This document shows positions 16,986-25,360 of a stretch of 64,000 nt of DNA, in pieces; the first letter of the stretch is position 1, and every line of letters starts with the position of its first letter. Source of the DNA: an uncultured Clostridia bacterium. GTDB lineage: Bacteria > Bacillota > Clostridia > Oscillospirales > Ruminococcaceae. Where the stretch lies: assembly GCA_947625125.1 (NCBI GenBank), contig CANQNF010000014.1, positions 1 through 64,000 on the forward strand, given 5' to 3'. Position numbers and translations under genes: made by a program. The notes below the pieces were generated by a model. The model did not search any database and had not been told where the DNA came from. It was given only the letters and a program-made list of their open reading frames with translations.

Positions 16986-17746
16986 TGCCGGTCGCCTCCC
17001 GTCGCCAAGAGAGTGAGCGAGTCGGTTATTCTCTGATACATCTGCTCGTCGGTGTCCGAGCCCCTGTACAGCTGATGATACACGGCCCCGTCCCGGATAA
17101 ACAGCACTCTTGAAGCCACGCTCGCCGCCTTTATAGAGTGCGTGACCATTATAATCGTAAGGCCCGAGCAGTTCACGTCCCTAAAAAGCCCCAGCAGATC
17201 GTCCGATGACCTTGAATCCAAAGCCCCGGTAGGCTCGTCCGCCAAAATCACCATTGGGTCGGTTATCATAGCTCTTGCAACGGCTGCGCGCTGCTTTTGT
17301 CCGCCGGAAATCTCATAGGGATATTTTTTGAGTATCCCGGCTATCCCGAGCCTTTGGGCTATGTTCATAAGCTTTGACTGCATTTCCTTATAGGGCTTAG
17401 CGGCAAGAACAAGCGGCAGGTATATATTGTCCTCCACGGAAAACGTGTCCAAAAGATTGAATTCCTGAAACACAAATCCGAGATTATCCCGCCTAAACGC
17501 AGCTATAGACGACTCCTTTATCCTTGAAAGATCCACCCCTCCGAGGAGCACGGTGCCTCCCGTAGGCTTATCAAGCGCCGCTAAAATGTTCAAAAGCGTG
17601 GTCTTACCCGAGCCGGATTCGCCCATAATGGCGATGAATTCGCCCTCCTCAACGGAGAACGTCACGTTTCTCAGAGCCTCGACCTTGTTGCCGCCGAAGC
17701 GTGTGGAATAGGTCTTTTTAAGACCGCTGACCTCAATAAAGCTCAT
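16982..17746 (-). CDS. bceA: BceA-type ABC transporter ATPase
   Basis: 254 residues, normal for the MacB/BceA ATPase family. Walker A GESGSGKT lies at about residue 39-46, Q-loop FVFQEFNLLDTFSVEDN, signature ISGGQKQRAAVARAM, Walker B VILADEPTGALD and H-loop MVTHS. FQEFNLLDTLSV-type Q-loops are typical of BceA. It energises BceB; genes overlap ATGA-style. A BceR-type operator and promoter lie upstream. Confidence 0.93.
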   Translation of the reverse strand: MSFIEVSGLKKTYSTRFGGNKVEALRNVTFSVEEGEFIAIMGESGSGKTTLLNILAALDKPTGGTVLLGGVDLSRIKESSIAAFRRDNLGFVFQEFNLLDTFSVEDNIYLPLVLAAKPYKEMQSKLMNIAQRLGIAGILKKYPYEISGGQKQRAAVARAMITDPMVILADEPTGALDSRSSDDLLGLFRDVNCSGLTIIMVTHSIKAASVASRVLFIRDGAVYHQLYRGSDTDEQMYQRITDSLTLLATGGDRQ

Positions 17747-17760
17747 AATATCACTCCTGA

Positions 17761-17796
17761 AAAAATAATGCCGGAAATCACTTTCCGACGTTATTT
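17761..17796 (-). terminator. Terminator between bceRS and bceAB
   Basis: On the minus strand AAATAACGTCGGAAA pairs imperfectly with TTTCCGGCATTATTT and runs into TTTTTT. It ends the bceRS transcript and lies in the leader of bceAB. Confidence 0.65.
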
Positions 17797-17822
17797 TATA
17801 ACATCCGGGCGCTCCGTTTCAA
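17795..17822 (-). promoter_or_regulatory. bceAB promoter
   Basis: On the minus strand TTGAAA (17817-17822), 16-base spacer, TATAAA (17795-17800). It sits between the BceR-like operator and the bceA start, the position expected for an activated promoter. Confidence 0.65.
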
Positions 17823-17852
17823 TTTGATTTGCTTACAAAAGCCCCTGTATTT

Positions 17853-17868
17853 CTTACAATTTTGTAAG
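17853..17868 (-). promoter_or_regulatory. BceR-type operator (TTACA-N4-TGTAA)
   Basis: CTTACAATTTTGTAAG contains TTACA, four bases, TGTAA, matching the TNACA-N4-TGTAA box described for BceR-type regulators in Bacillus. It lies 30 bases upstream of the bceAB -35. A second partial site (CTTTTGTAAG on the minus strand, near 17831-17840) lies between it and the promoter, like the primary plus secondary site arrangement known for BceR. Confidence 0.7.
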
Positions 17869-17870
17869 AT

Positions 17871-18860
17871 TCAGTCTTTTTCGACCCTGTGCTGAGAAAG
17901 CCTGAGCACAGCTTCGGTGCCCTTTCCCGGCTGAGAGCTGACGCTTATATCGATTGAAAGATTTCTGCATATCTCCCTGCAAAGATAAAGTCCGAGGCCC
18001 GAGGCTTTCTTGTCGAGCCTGCCGTTTATGCCGGTGAATCCCTTTTCAAATATCCTCGGCAGGTCCTCGTCCGAAATGCCTATGCCCTCGTCTTTTATAA
18101 TTAAGCAGTCGTTTTCCTCATGCACATACACCGACCCCTCGGGCGTATATTTTAAGGCATTTGACAGAAGCTGCTCTATGACGAATTCCAGCCACTTCTC
18201 ATCCGTCACGAGCCTGATTTTCGTCGGCTTATATTCAAGCCGCAGTTTTCTGTCTATAAATTCCGGCGCAAACTTTCTCAGAGCCTGCCGTATGATTTCG
18301 TCGAGGTCGTATTCTTTGAACATATAATCCGTCGAGACCGAGCCGAGCCTTAAGTACGCGAGCACCATCTCGACGTATCGCTCTATCCCCGAAAGCTCCG
18401 TCCCGAGCCTTAGCGACAGGGGACTGTCCTCGCCCTGCAAAGTCAGCCTCATTGCGGCTATCGGGGTCTTTATCTGATGCGCCCAAACGGTGTAGTAGTC
18501 GATTATCTCTCGCTCTCTTTTTTCCGATTCATCGCTGAGCCTGCGGGCTTCGTCCTTTAGCGACCATATCAGCGCGCAGAGGTCCTCCGACTGCAAAGAG
18601 TCCGGTTCGGGCAGCCGCTCTATCATCGCCGCCGACTGCTCCAAAAGTCTTTCAAGCCGCTCATGCTCAGTCTTTGTTTTTCTGTAGTCCAAAACGGCGG
18701 CAATGACTAAGAATACTCCGCAAAGCGCAGCCGGATACGCTATCGCCGATACCGGCAGCCGATAAAGCGCAAACGACGCCGCAAAGACCGCCGCCGAAAC
18801 GACAGCGAGCGCTATTTCCCGCCGCCTGTAATAAAGATATTTTTTCAGCATTTCACTCAC
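17871..18860 (-). CDS. bceS: BceS-type sensor histidine kinase
   Basis: 329 residues. Two closely spaced N-terminal membrane helices (about 15-34 and 38-56) with almost no external loop are the hallmark of intramembrane-sensing kinases. The phosphoacceptor box is WAHQIKTPIAAMRL (His128). The ATPase domain shows N (EQLLSNALKYTPEG), G1 (IIKDEGIGISDEDLPRIFEK) and G2 (GLGLYLCREI) boxes. Such kinases do not bind the antibiotic themselves but respond to the BceAB transporter. Overlaps bceR by 8 bases. Confidence 0.93.
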   Translation of the reverse strand: MSEMLKKYLYYRRREIALAVVSAAVFAASFALYRLPVSAIAYPAALCGVFLVIAAVLDYRKTKTEHERLERLLEQSAAMIERLPEPDSLQSEDLCALIWSLKDEARRLSDESEKREREIIDYYTVWAHQIKTPIAAMRLTLQGEDSPLSLRLGTELSGIERYVEMVLAYLRLGSVSTDYMFKEYDLDEIIRQALRKFAPEFIDRKLRLEYKPTKIRLVTDEKWLEFVIEQLLSNALKYTPEGSVYVHEENDCLIIKDEGIGISDEDLPRIFEKGFTGINGRLDKKASGLGLYLCREICRNLSIDISVSSQPGKGTEAVLRLSQHRVEKD

Positions 18861-19539
18861 CCGGCCTACTGTCTATAAAATATCCCTCGCCGAATTTTGT
18901 CAGGATAAACCCCGTAAGACCGGCGCCGTCAAGCTTTTTTCTCAGCCTGTTGACGTTTACGGTCAGGGTATTTTCGTCCACGAAGCTGTCGGTGTTCCAA
19001 AGCCCTATCATAAGCTTTTCCCGGCTCACCGTCTTTCCCTTTTCCTGCATGAGCATAAGAAGAATTCGGTACTCATTAGGCGTAAGGGGTATCTCCTCGC
19101 CGTTGTAAATAAGCTTGTTTTCCTCGGTATTTAAAAGCGCTCCACGGTGCTCTATTATGGGCATGCTCTTGGCGAAGTCGTAGGTTCTTCGCAGGAGCGC
19201 CTGTATTTTCGCTATCAGCACCTGCATATCAAACGGCTTTGCGACGAAATCATCCGCACCCAAATTCATGGCCATTATCATGTTCATGTTGTCCGAGGCC
19301 GATGAAATAAAGATTATCGGCACTCTTGAGACCCGGCGTATCTGTTCGCACCAGTAGTAGCCGTTGTAAAAGGGCAGGGATATGTCAAGCAGGACTATGT
19401 GCGGAGAAGCGTCGGCGAACTCACGCATGACGTCGCGAAAGTCCGATACGGCGACCGAATTCATCCCCCACGGCTCGGTCTGTTTTTTTATTTCCTCGGC
19501 GATCACCCGGTCGTCCTCAACTATCAAAACGTTATACAT
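18853..19539 (-). CDS. bceR: BceR-type OmpR-family response regulator
   Basis: 228 residues. Receiver domain with acidic pocket VEDD, phosphoacceptor Asp52 in VLLDISLPFYNG, and Lys in VAKPFDM. The C-terminal winged helix contains LTPNEYRILLMLMQEKGKTV and TVNVNRLRKKL. DNA target predicted to be the box at 17853-17868. Starts with ATG after a GGGAGATA site; transcribed with bceS from its own promoter. Confidence 0.93.
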   Translation of the reverse strand: MYNVLIVEDDRVIAEEIKKQTEPWGMNSVAVSDFRDVMREFADASPHIVLLDISLPFYNGYYWCEQIRRVSRVPIIFISSASDNMNMIMAMNLGADDFVAKPFDMQVLIAKIQALLRRTYDFAKSMPIIEHRGALLNTEENKLIYNGEEIPLTPNEYRILLMLMQEKGKTVSREKLMIGLWNTDSFVDENTLTVNVNRLRKKLDGAGLTGFILTKFGEGYFIDSRPGE

Positions 19540-19568
19540 AATATCTCCCCAAAAATTAAATTAAAATC

Positions 19569-19597
19569 ATTATATCACGCCAAAGGGAAGAAATCAA
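19569..19597 (-). promoter_or_regulatory. bceRS promoter
   Basis: On the minus strand TTGATT (19592-19597), 17-base spacer, TATAAT (19569-19574), 30 bases before the bceR ATG. No BceR box is seen here, suggesting constitutive bceRS expression. Confidence 0.75.
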
Positions 19598-19646
19598 GTT
19601 ATGATAAACCGTTCCGTTCCTCCTGCAATTTTTCTCCACATCCCTC

Positions 19647-19675
19647 TTGCCAACCCCTTGATAATATGCTATAAT
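19647..19675 (+). promoter_or_regulatory. Promoter of the small membrane protein-recD2-comF unit
   Basis: TTGCCA (19647-19652), 17-base spacer, TATAAT (19670-19675), 50 bases before the ATG at 19725. It is arranged back to back with the bceRS promoter. Confidence 0.75.
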
Positions 19676-19724
19676 ATTAACATCTCCCGTTACGTCTGCA
19701 TATTCTGTACCGGGAGGCGAAAAT

Positions 19725-20045
19725 ATGCCGGATTTGATTTTTATTTTGATACTCACGGCTTCCACGGCCGTTCTCATCGCCCTGATACGGCTTGCGGTAG
19801 GGCTTTTAAAGCGCCCCTGCAAAAAGCCGGAGGCGGAGCTTCGGGTCTTCTTTGACGACGGCTGCGAGTGCGTGGAATACACCCTGAGCCGGCTCGTTAA
19901 AAGCCCCGCTTTAAAGGATTTCCGACTTCATATTACGGTCGTGGACAGAATAGGCACGCTTGAGAGCGAGGCATGGCTGAATGAGCTTAAGCGCAAGCTC
20001 GGCTTTGATTTTATCATCGAAACGGAGGCGAACCCCGATAGCTAA
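19725..20045 (+). CDS. Small single-pass membrane protein, unknown function
   Basis: 106 residues; GGGAGG 8 bases before the ATG. One N-terminal membrane helix (about 4-27), a basic patch (LLKRPCKKPEAELR), then a soluble domain with VFFDDGCECVEYTLSRL, LHITVVDRIGT and a helical end (WLNELKRKLGFDFIIETEAN). The alternating strand-helix pattern could be a small alpha/beta domain. Its stop overlaps the recD2 start by 8 bases. I do not recognise a family; three cysteines lie in the first half. Confidence 0.75.
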   Translation: MPDLIFILILTASTAVLIALIRLAVGLLKRPCKKPEAELRVFFDDGCECVEYTLSRLVKSPALKDFRLHITVVDRIGTLESEAWLNELKRKLGFDFIIETEANPDS

Positions 20046-22269
20046 CGAAATTGTTGAGGTAAAAGGAAGCGTCGACAGCGTCACATACCGAAACGACGAC
20101 AACGGCTTTGCAGTCATCGTCCTGGACTTCGGCGGCGAGCCTCTTACCGTAGTGGGCGAGCTCGGAAACGTCGAGGAGGGCGAGGAATTAGAGCTTACCG
20201 GCGAGTTTATGACCCATCCTAAATTCGGCGAACAGTTTCGCGCCCAGACCTGCGTAAGGACTCTCCCCGTAGAGGCTTCGGCCATACAGCGCTACCTTGC
20301 CGGCGGGGTCGTCAAGGGCATAGGCCCGGTTCTTGCAAAAAAGCTCGTAGAAGAATTCGGCGACAAGACCCTTGAGGTTATGGAATCCGAGCCGGAAAAG
20401 CTCTGCCGGATAGACGGAATAACCCCAAAACGCGCAAAGGAATACTCCGACGGCTTTAAAAAGGTCGTCGGTTTCCGCACGCTTTTGGCGTACTTCACCG
20501 AGGCAAAAATACCCGCCCTGTACGGCATCCGGGCCTGGAAAAAGTATGCCGAGAATGCCATAACCCTCGTCTCGAAAAATCCCTACATACTCTGTTCTCT
20601 CGGCATCGAGCTTCCGTTTTTAAAGGCTGAGGAGCTTGCGGCCGAGAGGGGAGTCTCCCCCGACAGCGAGCTGAGGCTGTCCGCAGGCATAAAATATATA
20701 CTTGAGGAGAATGCAGACGCCGGCCACACTGCTTTACCGCAGGACAAGCTGATAGAGCTTGCCGCAAAGCTTTTGCGGGTCGGCATAGACGATATTTATG
20801 CGACGATACAGCGCGAAATCGAGGAAGAAAATCTCTATTCCTATTTAAAAAAGGAGCGCCCGTTTATCATGCTTCGCTCCTATTACACCGCCGAAAGCTA
20901 TATAGCGGGCAGGCTTGCCATAATGAACAGCCTCTCCTATGACACCAAAATAAACTACGACGAGGTCATCGACATCGCCGAGCAGGAGTTCGGGATCGAG
21001 TATGCCGAAAAGCAGCGCGAAGCCATCAACACGGCTCTTTCAAAGGGCTTCATGGTGCTGACCGGCGGCCCGGGCACGGGCAAGACCACCGCTCTTAACG
21101 CCATAATTTCTCTTTATGAGCAGCAGGGTATAAAGCCGCTTGTCTGCGCGCCCACCGGCCGTGCTGCAAAGCGCGCCTCCGACCTTACCGGCCGAGAGGC
21201 AAAGACCATCCACCGGCTTTTGGGCGTAAAGGCTGGCACCGATTATATAGCGTTTGAGCACAACGAAGAAAATCTTCTCGACTGCGACGCGGTCATCGTC
21301 GACGAGATGTCCATGGTCGATTCGCTTTTGTTCGAGGCTCTTTTAAGGGCATTGCCGATAGACTGCAAGCTCATCATGGTAGGCGACAGCGACCAGCTTC
21401 CCTCTGTGGGCGCCGGCAACGTTTTGCATGATATAATCGCCTCGGGCACGGTCCCGGTCATCTCACTCACCGAGATTTTCCGGCAGGCCGAGGAAAGCTC
21501 CATCGTCATAAACGCCCACAGGATAGTTAAGGGCGAAATGCCTATTATCGACAACAAATCCTCCGATTTCTTTTTCATGCAGAGCCTCGATTTTGAACAG
21601 GCCGCGCAGCTCACCGTCGACCTATTGTCGGTAAGGCTCCCCAAGGCGTACGGCTTCTCCCCGATAAACGACATCCAAGTCCTCACCCCGACAAGGAAAG
21701 GCCCTCTCGGCACGGTAGAGCTAAACCGCCGTTTGCAGGAGGTCCTAAACCCCAAGGACCGCACAAAATCCGAGATAAAGACGTTTTTATACACATTCCG
21801 TACCGGCGACAAGGTCATGCAGACCAAAAACGACTATGAGATAAACTGGAAGCGTGGAGACGAAAAGGGCTCCGGCATTTTTAACGGCGACATCGGCGTC
21901 ATAACCCGCCTGAACAGAATTCTCGGCGAGATAGAGATCGACTTCGACGGCCGGGTCGCGTCCTATAACACGGCGATGCTCGACAACTTGGAACTCGCCT
22001 ATGCGGCCACGGTCCATAAAAGCCAGGGCTCGGAATTCGACGCGGTAGTTCTTCCCATTTTGGGAGGATACGACAAGCTCTACTTCCGAAATCTTCTCTA
22101 CACTGCCGTGACCCGCGCCAAAAAGCTTCTGGTGATAGTAGGCTCAGTAAGGCGGCTTGAATTCATGGTTTCAAACAACCGCCGCATGAACCGCTACACC
22201 TGTTTAAAGAACATGCTTTGGGAGGAGTCTTTCGGTGGACAGTCAGAGCAGGATGAAACGGATAGCTGA
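20038..22269 (+). CDS. recD2: RecD2/TraA-like 5'-3' helicase, apparent AUA start
   Basis: 743 residues, typical RecD2 length (about 740). It has the N-terminal OB-like region (EVKGSVDSVTYRNDDNGFAV), helix-hairpin-helix segments (VKGIGPVLAKKLVEEFGDKT), Walker A GGPGTGKTTALN (about 343), VDEMSMVDSLLFEALLRAL (motif II), GDSDQLPSVGAGNV (motif III) and a C-terminal ATVHKSQGSEFDAV (motif V/VI region). Function by family: ATP-dependent 5'-3' DNA unwinding in repair. No ATG, GTG or TTG sits behind the ribosome site: GGAGG at 20024-20028 is 9 bases from ATA at 20038. Earlier in-frame ATG (19981) or TTG (20005) have no ribosome site and would add residues outside the family N-terminus. Confidence 0.9.
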   Translation: MANEIVEVKGSVDSVTYRNDDNGFAVIVLDFGGEPLTVVGELGNVEEGEELELTGEFMTHPKFGEQFRAQTCVRTLPVEASAIQRYLAGGVVKGIGPVLAKKLVEEFGDKTLEVMESEPEKLCRIDGITPKRAKEYSDGFKKVVGFRTLLAYFTEAKIPALYGIRAWKKYAENAITLVSKNPYILCSLGIELPFLKAEELAAERGVSPDSELRLSAGIKYILEENADAGHTALPQDKLIELAAKLLRVGIDDIYATIQREIEEENLYSYLKKERPFIMLRSYYTAESYIAGRLAIMNSLSYDTKINYDEVIDIAEQEFGIEYAEKQREAINTALSKGFMVLTGGPGTGKTTALNAIISLYEQQGIKPLVCAPTGRAAKRASDLTGREAKTIHRLLGVKAGTDYIAFEHNEENLLDCDAVIVDEMSMVDSLLFEALLRALPIDCKLIMVGDSDQLPSVGAGNVLHDIIASGTVPVISLTEIFRQAEESSIVINAHRIVKGEMPIIDNKSSDFFFMQSLDFEQAAQLTVDLLSVRLPKAYGFSPINDIQVLTPTRKGPLGTVELNRRLQEVLNPKDRTKSEIKTFLYTFRTGDKVMQTKNDYEINWKRGDEKGSGIFNGDIGVITRLNRILGEIEIDFDGRVASYNTAMLDNLELAYAATVHKSQGSEFDAVVLPILGGYDKLYFRNLLYTAVTRAKKLLVIVGSVRRLEFMVSNNRRMNRYTCLKNMLWEESFGGQSEQDETDS

Positions 22270-22951
22270 GTTTGCAGTCGATTTTCTGTATCCGAATCGC
22301 TGCCCGTTCTGCGACGGTTTTATTCCGTATGACAGACTCTGCTGCGACGATTGTCTTAAGGAAATAGAGCATGGCGACTGCTGCATAAAATGCGGAAAAT
22401 TCGTCTGCGAATGTAATTCCCGCGAGTTTACCTACGACGGCTGCGTAACTCTTATACCCTATGTCACAAGGGGCAGGTCGGGCATACTCTCCTTAAAATA
22501 CAGCTTCGGATTCAACGCCGCAAAGCTTTTGGTCCCGGAGCTTGCAAAAAAGCTTGAAAGCGCGGGCTATCTTAAGGTCGACATTATCACGGCGGTCCCC
22601 ATGACCTACACAAGAAAGAACGAGACCGGCTACAATCAGGCCGAATACATAGCTAAAATCTTAAGCCGCGAGACAAAGATACCCGCCGATTTTAAGCTGA
22701 TAAAAAAGAACAGAAAATCGCGGTTGCAGCATGAGCTTTCATCCGACGAGCGCATGGCGGCCGCAAATAAGACCTATTTTCCCGCGCCTAAAAAATCTCT
22801 TGCGGGAAAGACGGTCATAATATGCGACGATATTATCACCACCGGCAGCACCTTGAACGCCTGCGCCGGCGTATTAAAGAAAATGGGAGCCGAAAGGGTC
22901 TACGGCGCGGTCCTTGCGGGGACCGTGATGAATGAAAAAAACAAGGAGTGA
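22235..22951 (+). CDS. comF: ComF family phosphoribosyltransferase-like protein
   Basis: 238 residues. GTG start after GGAGGAG, overlapping the recD2 end by 35 bases. An N-terminal zinc-finger-like region carries CPFC, CCDDC and CCIKCGKFVCEC. The central part has LKYSFGFNAAKLL, VPMTYTRKNETGYNQAEYIA, and the phosphoribosyltransferase signature VIICDDIITTGSTL. The family includes ComFC, needed for DNA uptake in Bacillus; related proteins serve in DNA salvage or have unknown roles. Adjacent recD2 and the dprA gene elsewhere in the window fit DNA processing. Confidence 0.88.
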   Translation: MDSQSRMKRIAEFAVDFLYPNRCPFCDGFIPYDRLCCDDCLKEIEHGDCCIKCGKFVCECNSREFTYDGCVTLIPYVTRGRSGILSLKYSFGFNAAKLLVPELAKKLESAGYLKVDIITAVPMTYTRKNETGYNQAEYIAKILSRETKIPADFKLIKKNRKSRLQHELSSDERMAAANKTYFPAPKKSLAGKTVIICDDIITTGSTLNACAGVLKKMGAERVYGAVLAGTVMNEKNKE

Positions 22952-22956
22952 TTTAA

Positions 22957-23964
22957 ATGTCGGTACTCGATCTCGGGATCGACCTCGGCACCGCTAACAT
23001 AATAATTTCCACCGGCAGGGGAGGAGCCATCCTCAACGAACCCACCGTCATCGCCTTTGACAAGAACGCCGAAAAAGTTGCGGCATTCGGCGAGGAAGCC
23101 TATAAGATGATAGGGCGAGCGCCCGAGCATATCGCGGTAATAAAGCCTCTGAAAGACGGGGTCATCTCGAATAACGATATGGCCCAGGAGCTTATCCGCC
23201 TCTGCATTTTAAAGGTCATCGGCAAGAGGCTCATCAACCCGAGGATAGTCATGTGCGTTCCGAGCGGCATAACGGCGGTCGAGAGAAAGGCAGTCGTCGA
23301 GAGCGCTCTGTCCGCGGGCGCAAGGACCGTTTATCTTATTGAGGAGCCTGTCGCCGCGCTTTTGGGAGCAGGCGAGGATATAATGCGCCCGTTCGGGAGA
23401 ATGGTCGTGGACATCGGCGGCGGCACGTCGGATATAGCGGTGACGTCCTTGGGCGGCATAGTGGCGGCGAATTCCGTTAAAAAAGCGGGCAACTCATTCA
23501 ATGCCTCTATCCAGCGCTATATCGAGGAAAAATACCGCGTGGCCATCGGCGAGAGAACTGCCGAGGACGCAAAAATAACGACCGCGAATATCTTCTGGCC
23601 GTCTGAAGAGCCGACTAAGACCGTCTCGGGCAGAAGCCTCATAAACGGCCTGCCGACAAAGGTAACGATAAGCGAGCATGACATCTGCGAGGCCCTGACA
23701 GAGGACGTCGACGCAATTATTGCAGCCATCAGGACGGTGTTTGAAAAGACACCGCCCGAGCTTGTCGGCGATATTTACGACCACGGGATCCTGCTCACCG
23801 GAGGCGGCGCGCTTTTAAGAGGTCTCGATATGTATATCACCCGCGAATTCGGGGTCAAGTGCCATGTTGCGGACGACCCATTAGGCTGCGTAGCCCGCGG
23901 CACCCATCTCGCATTCAAAGTCCGCGACAAACTCCGCAACGGCTTTGAAAAGGTGAGAATTTAA
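22957..23964 (+). CDS. mreB: MreB/Mbl-type actin homologue
   Basis: 335 residues, full length. Actin-fold motifs: phosphate 1 LGIDLGTANIIIS, connect 1 and phosphate 2 MVVDIGGGTSDIAVTSLGGI, adenosine motif GILLTGGGALLRGLD. AGARTVYLIEEPVAALLGAG is diagnostic for MreB. It forms membrane-associated filaments guiding cell-wall synthesis. No mreC or mreD follows; the next gene is spoIIR, so this is more likely an Mbl/MreBH-type paralogue placed near sporulation genes, as in several Firmicutes. AAGGAG 8 bases upstream of the ATG. Confidence 0.92.
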   Translation: MSVLDLGIDLGTANIIISTGRGGAILNEPTVIAFDKNAEKVAAFGEEAYKMIGRAPEHIAVIKPLKDGVISNNDMAQELIRLCILKVIGKRLINPRIVMCVPSGITAVERKAVVESALSAGARTVYLIEEPVAALLGAGEDIMRPFGRMVVDIGGGTSDIAVTSLGGIVAANSVKKAGNSFNASIQRYIEEKYRVAIGERTAEDAKITTANIFWPSEEPTKTVSGRSLINGLPTKVTISEHDICEALTEDVDAIIAAIRTVFEKTPPELVGDIYDHGILLTGGGALLRGLDMYITREFGVKCHVADDPLGCVARGTHLAFKVRDKLRNGFEKVRI

Positions 23965-23972
23965 CAGTTACT

Positions 23973-24001
23973 GCATAATCGATAATATTTTGCCAATAAT
24001 T
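23973..24001 (+). promoter_or_regulatory. Candidate forespore (sigma-F/G type) promoter of spoIIR
   Basis: GCATA (23973-23977), 14-base spacer, GCCAATAATT (23992-24001). This fits the sigma-F pattern GYWTA with GGNRANANTW at all but one fixed position. spoIIR is a sigma-F target in Bacillus subtilis. No good sigma-A promoter is visible in the gap. Confidence 0.55.
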
Positions 24002-24030
24002 CCCTTGAATATTTTTCAGGGGGATTTTTT

Positions 24031-24630
24031 ATGAGAAAAATTACAGTTACATTTTTCCTGACTTTACTTATTTTATGCTGTTATTCTGCATACCGATGCG
24101 CGGGCGAGGTGGATGAAATGACGGACAAATTCATTCGGCTTCATGTTCTTGCAAATTCCGACAGCCCTGCCGACCAAAAAATCAAGCTCGACGTTCGAGA
24201 CGGAATTCTCGATGTCACGGGAGAAATTTTATCCGGCAGCAGCGATAAAGCCAAGGCCATGGATAGCCTTGATTCCGGGCTTGAGCGCATCACAAATGCC
24301 GCAAAAACAGTCTTGGCCGAAAAGGGTTGCACGCAGAACGTTTCATGCACGCTGAAAAAAGAATACTTCGGCGAGAGGGTTTACGACGGGTTTACGCTGC
24401 CGGCGGGGGAGTACGACAGCCTGGTCGTCAGGATAGGGGAAGCGAAAGGGAAAAATTGGTGGTGCATTTGCTATCCGGAGATATGCGTAGGGGCGGCGGT
24501 CGGGCTCGACGAGAGCGCGATTTTAACGGACGGCGAGCTGAAAATCCTCAAAGACCCCGAGAGCGTAAAATATAAGCTTTGGTGCTACGAAGCGCTGCTG
24601 AAAATAAAAAGGCTCTTTATTAAAAGGTAG
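24031..24630 (+). CDS. spoIIR: Stage II sporulation protein R
   Basis: 199 residues. It has a hydrophobic N-terminal export signal (ITVTFFLTLLILCCYSAY) and the family hallmarks FIRLHVLANSDSPADQKIKL and YDGFTLPAGEYDSLVVRIGE, then AKGKNWWCICYPEIC. SpoIIR is made in the forespore, secreted, and triggers SpoIIGA to process pro-sigma-E in the mother cell. This is the clearest sign that the host makes endospores. GGGGG ribosome site; the gene is followed by the repeat-rich non-coding region. Confidence 0.93.
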   Translation: MRKITVTFFLTLLILCCYSAYRCAGEVDEMTDKFIRLHVLANSDSPADQKIKLDVRDGILDVTGEILSGSSDKAKAMDSLDSGLERITNAAKTVLAEKGCTQNVSCTLKKEYFGERVYDGFTLPAGEYDSLVVRIGEAKGKNWWCICYPEICVGAAVGLDESAILTDGELKILKDPESVKYKLWCYEALLKIKRLFIKR

Positions 24631-24740
24631 GGACAGCTTGCGCAAGGCCAAGTAAAGAATTTTTAAAAGTTTTCGGCAGTTTTTTATCAGATGAAAGACG
24701 CGCGCAACCCATGGCGGGCAAAATCTAAAAAGGTTTCGCC

Positions 24741-25027
24741 GGCCTTTCCTCAAAAGGCCGCAGGGTCCAGGGACAGAGTCCCTGGTCGCAGCCCGCAGGC
24801 TGCGAAAGCCCCCGAGAGAACGCCGGCAGGCGTGCTCGAGGGATAAGCGACAGCGAAGCGCAGGAAAGGGAGCAAAAACAGTCCGGTGGACTGTTTTTGC
24901 CGGGGAAACCCTCGCCGGGGGTTTCCCCGACCCGACGGCATGAAATGCCGTCGGGCGCCCGGAAAAGGGCTCGGGGAAAGCCCTGCAAGGGTTGTCACCG
25001 ACTTGACGGCAGTTTACTGCCGTCAAG
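24741..25027. repeat. Cluster of seven perfect hairpins (non-coding)
   Basis: Seven different inverted repeats: GGCCTTT/AAAGGCC (24741-24759), CCAGGGAC/GTCCCTGG (24767-24785), CGCAGCC/GGCTGCG (24787-24804), GCAAAAACAGTCC/GGACTGTTTTTGC (24872-24900), GGGGAAACCC/GGGTTTCCCC (24902-24928), CCCGACGGCAT/ATGCCGTCGGG (24931-24955), CTTGACGGCAGT/ACTGCCGTCAAG (25002-25027). Arms are exact but differ from one another, with loops of 2-7 bases. The fourth has T runs and could terminate spoIIR. It resembles dispersed intergenic palindromic elements of gut Clostridia; the minus-strand ORF across it is not convincing. Confidence 0.8.
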
Positions 25028-25119
25028 CATAGCACTAAGCTGTCAGCCAGCAAAAAAGCCCGAGCGAGCAAACGCGGCAGCGTTCGCGAGCGAGGGCAGG
25101 TCAAGCCGCAAAGGCAAAA

Positions 25120-25198
25120 GTCAGCACCAACGCCCCTCCCTGGGGGAGGGGTTCGGGGGAGGGGGATTTTAAATAGCATGAGCGCAGCGAATACCTTT
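25120..25198 (+). repeat. G-rich intergenic repeat, copy A
   Basis: Layout: GTCAGCACCAAC, a CCCCTCCC/GGGGGAGGGG foldback, a second G-rich block, ATTTTAAATAG, then CATGAGCGCAGCGAATACCT. It is nearly identical to copy C and shares its second half with copy B. Confidence 0.85.
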
Positions 25199-25228
25199 TC
25201 CGCGCAGGTCGAGCCCAGAGGTCGCATT

Positions 25229-25270
25229 AAAATCCGCATCATTTTCCGCAAGGAAATGATACGGATTTTT
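25229..25270 (+). terminator. Terminator-like hairpin between repeat copies
   Basis: AAATCCGCATCATTTTCC pairs with GGAAATGATACGGATTT around GCAA, followed by T residues. No gene ends immediately before it, so it may belong to the repeat region itself. Confidence 0.6.
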
Positions 25271-25289
25271 CCGGTAAGGTGCGGGCGAC

Positions 25290-25360
25290 ATCCCCTCCTT
25301 GAGGAGGGGGTCGGGGGAAGATGACTTAAAATAGTATGAGCGCGAAGCGCGAACACCTTA
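25290..25360 (+). repeat. G-rich intergenic repeat, copy B
   Basis: TCCCCTCCTTGAGGAGGGG foldback, GTCGGGGGAAG, then TTAAAATAGTATGAGCGCG and AACACCTTA. It lacks the GTCAGCACCAAC head of copies A and C. Confidence 0.75.
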
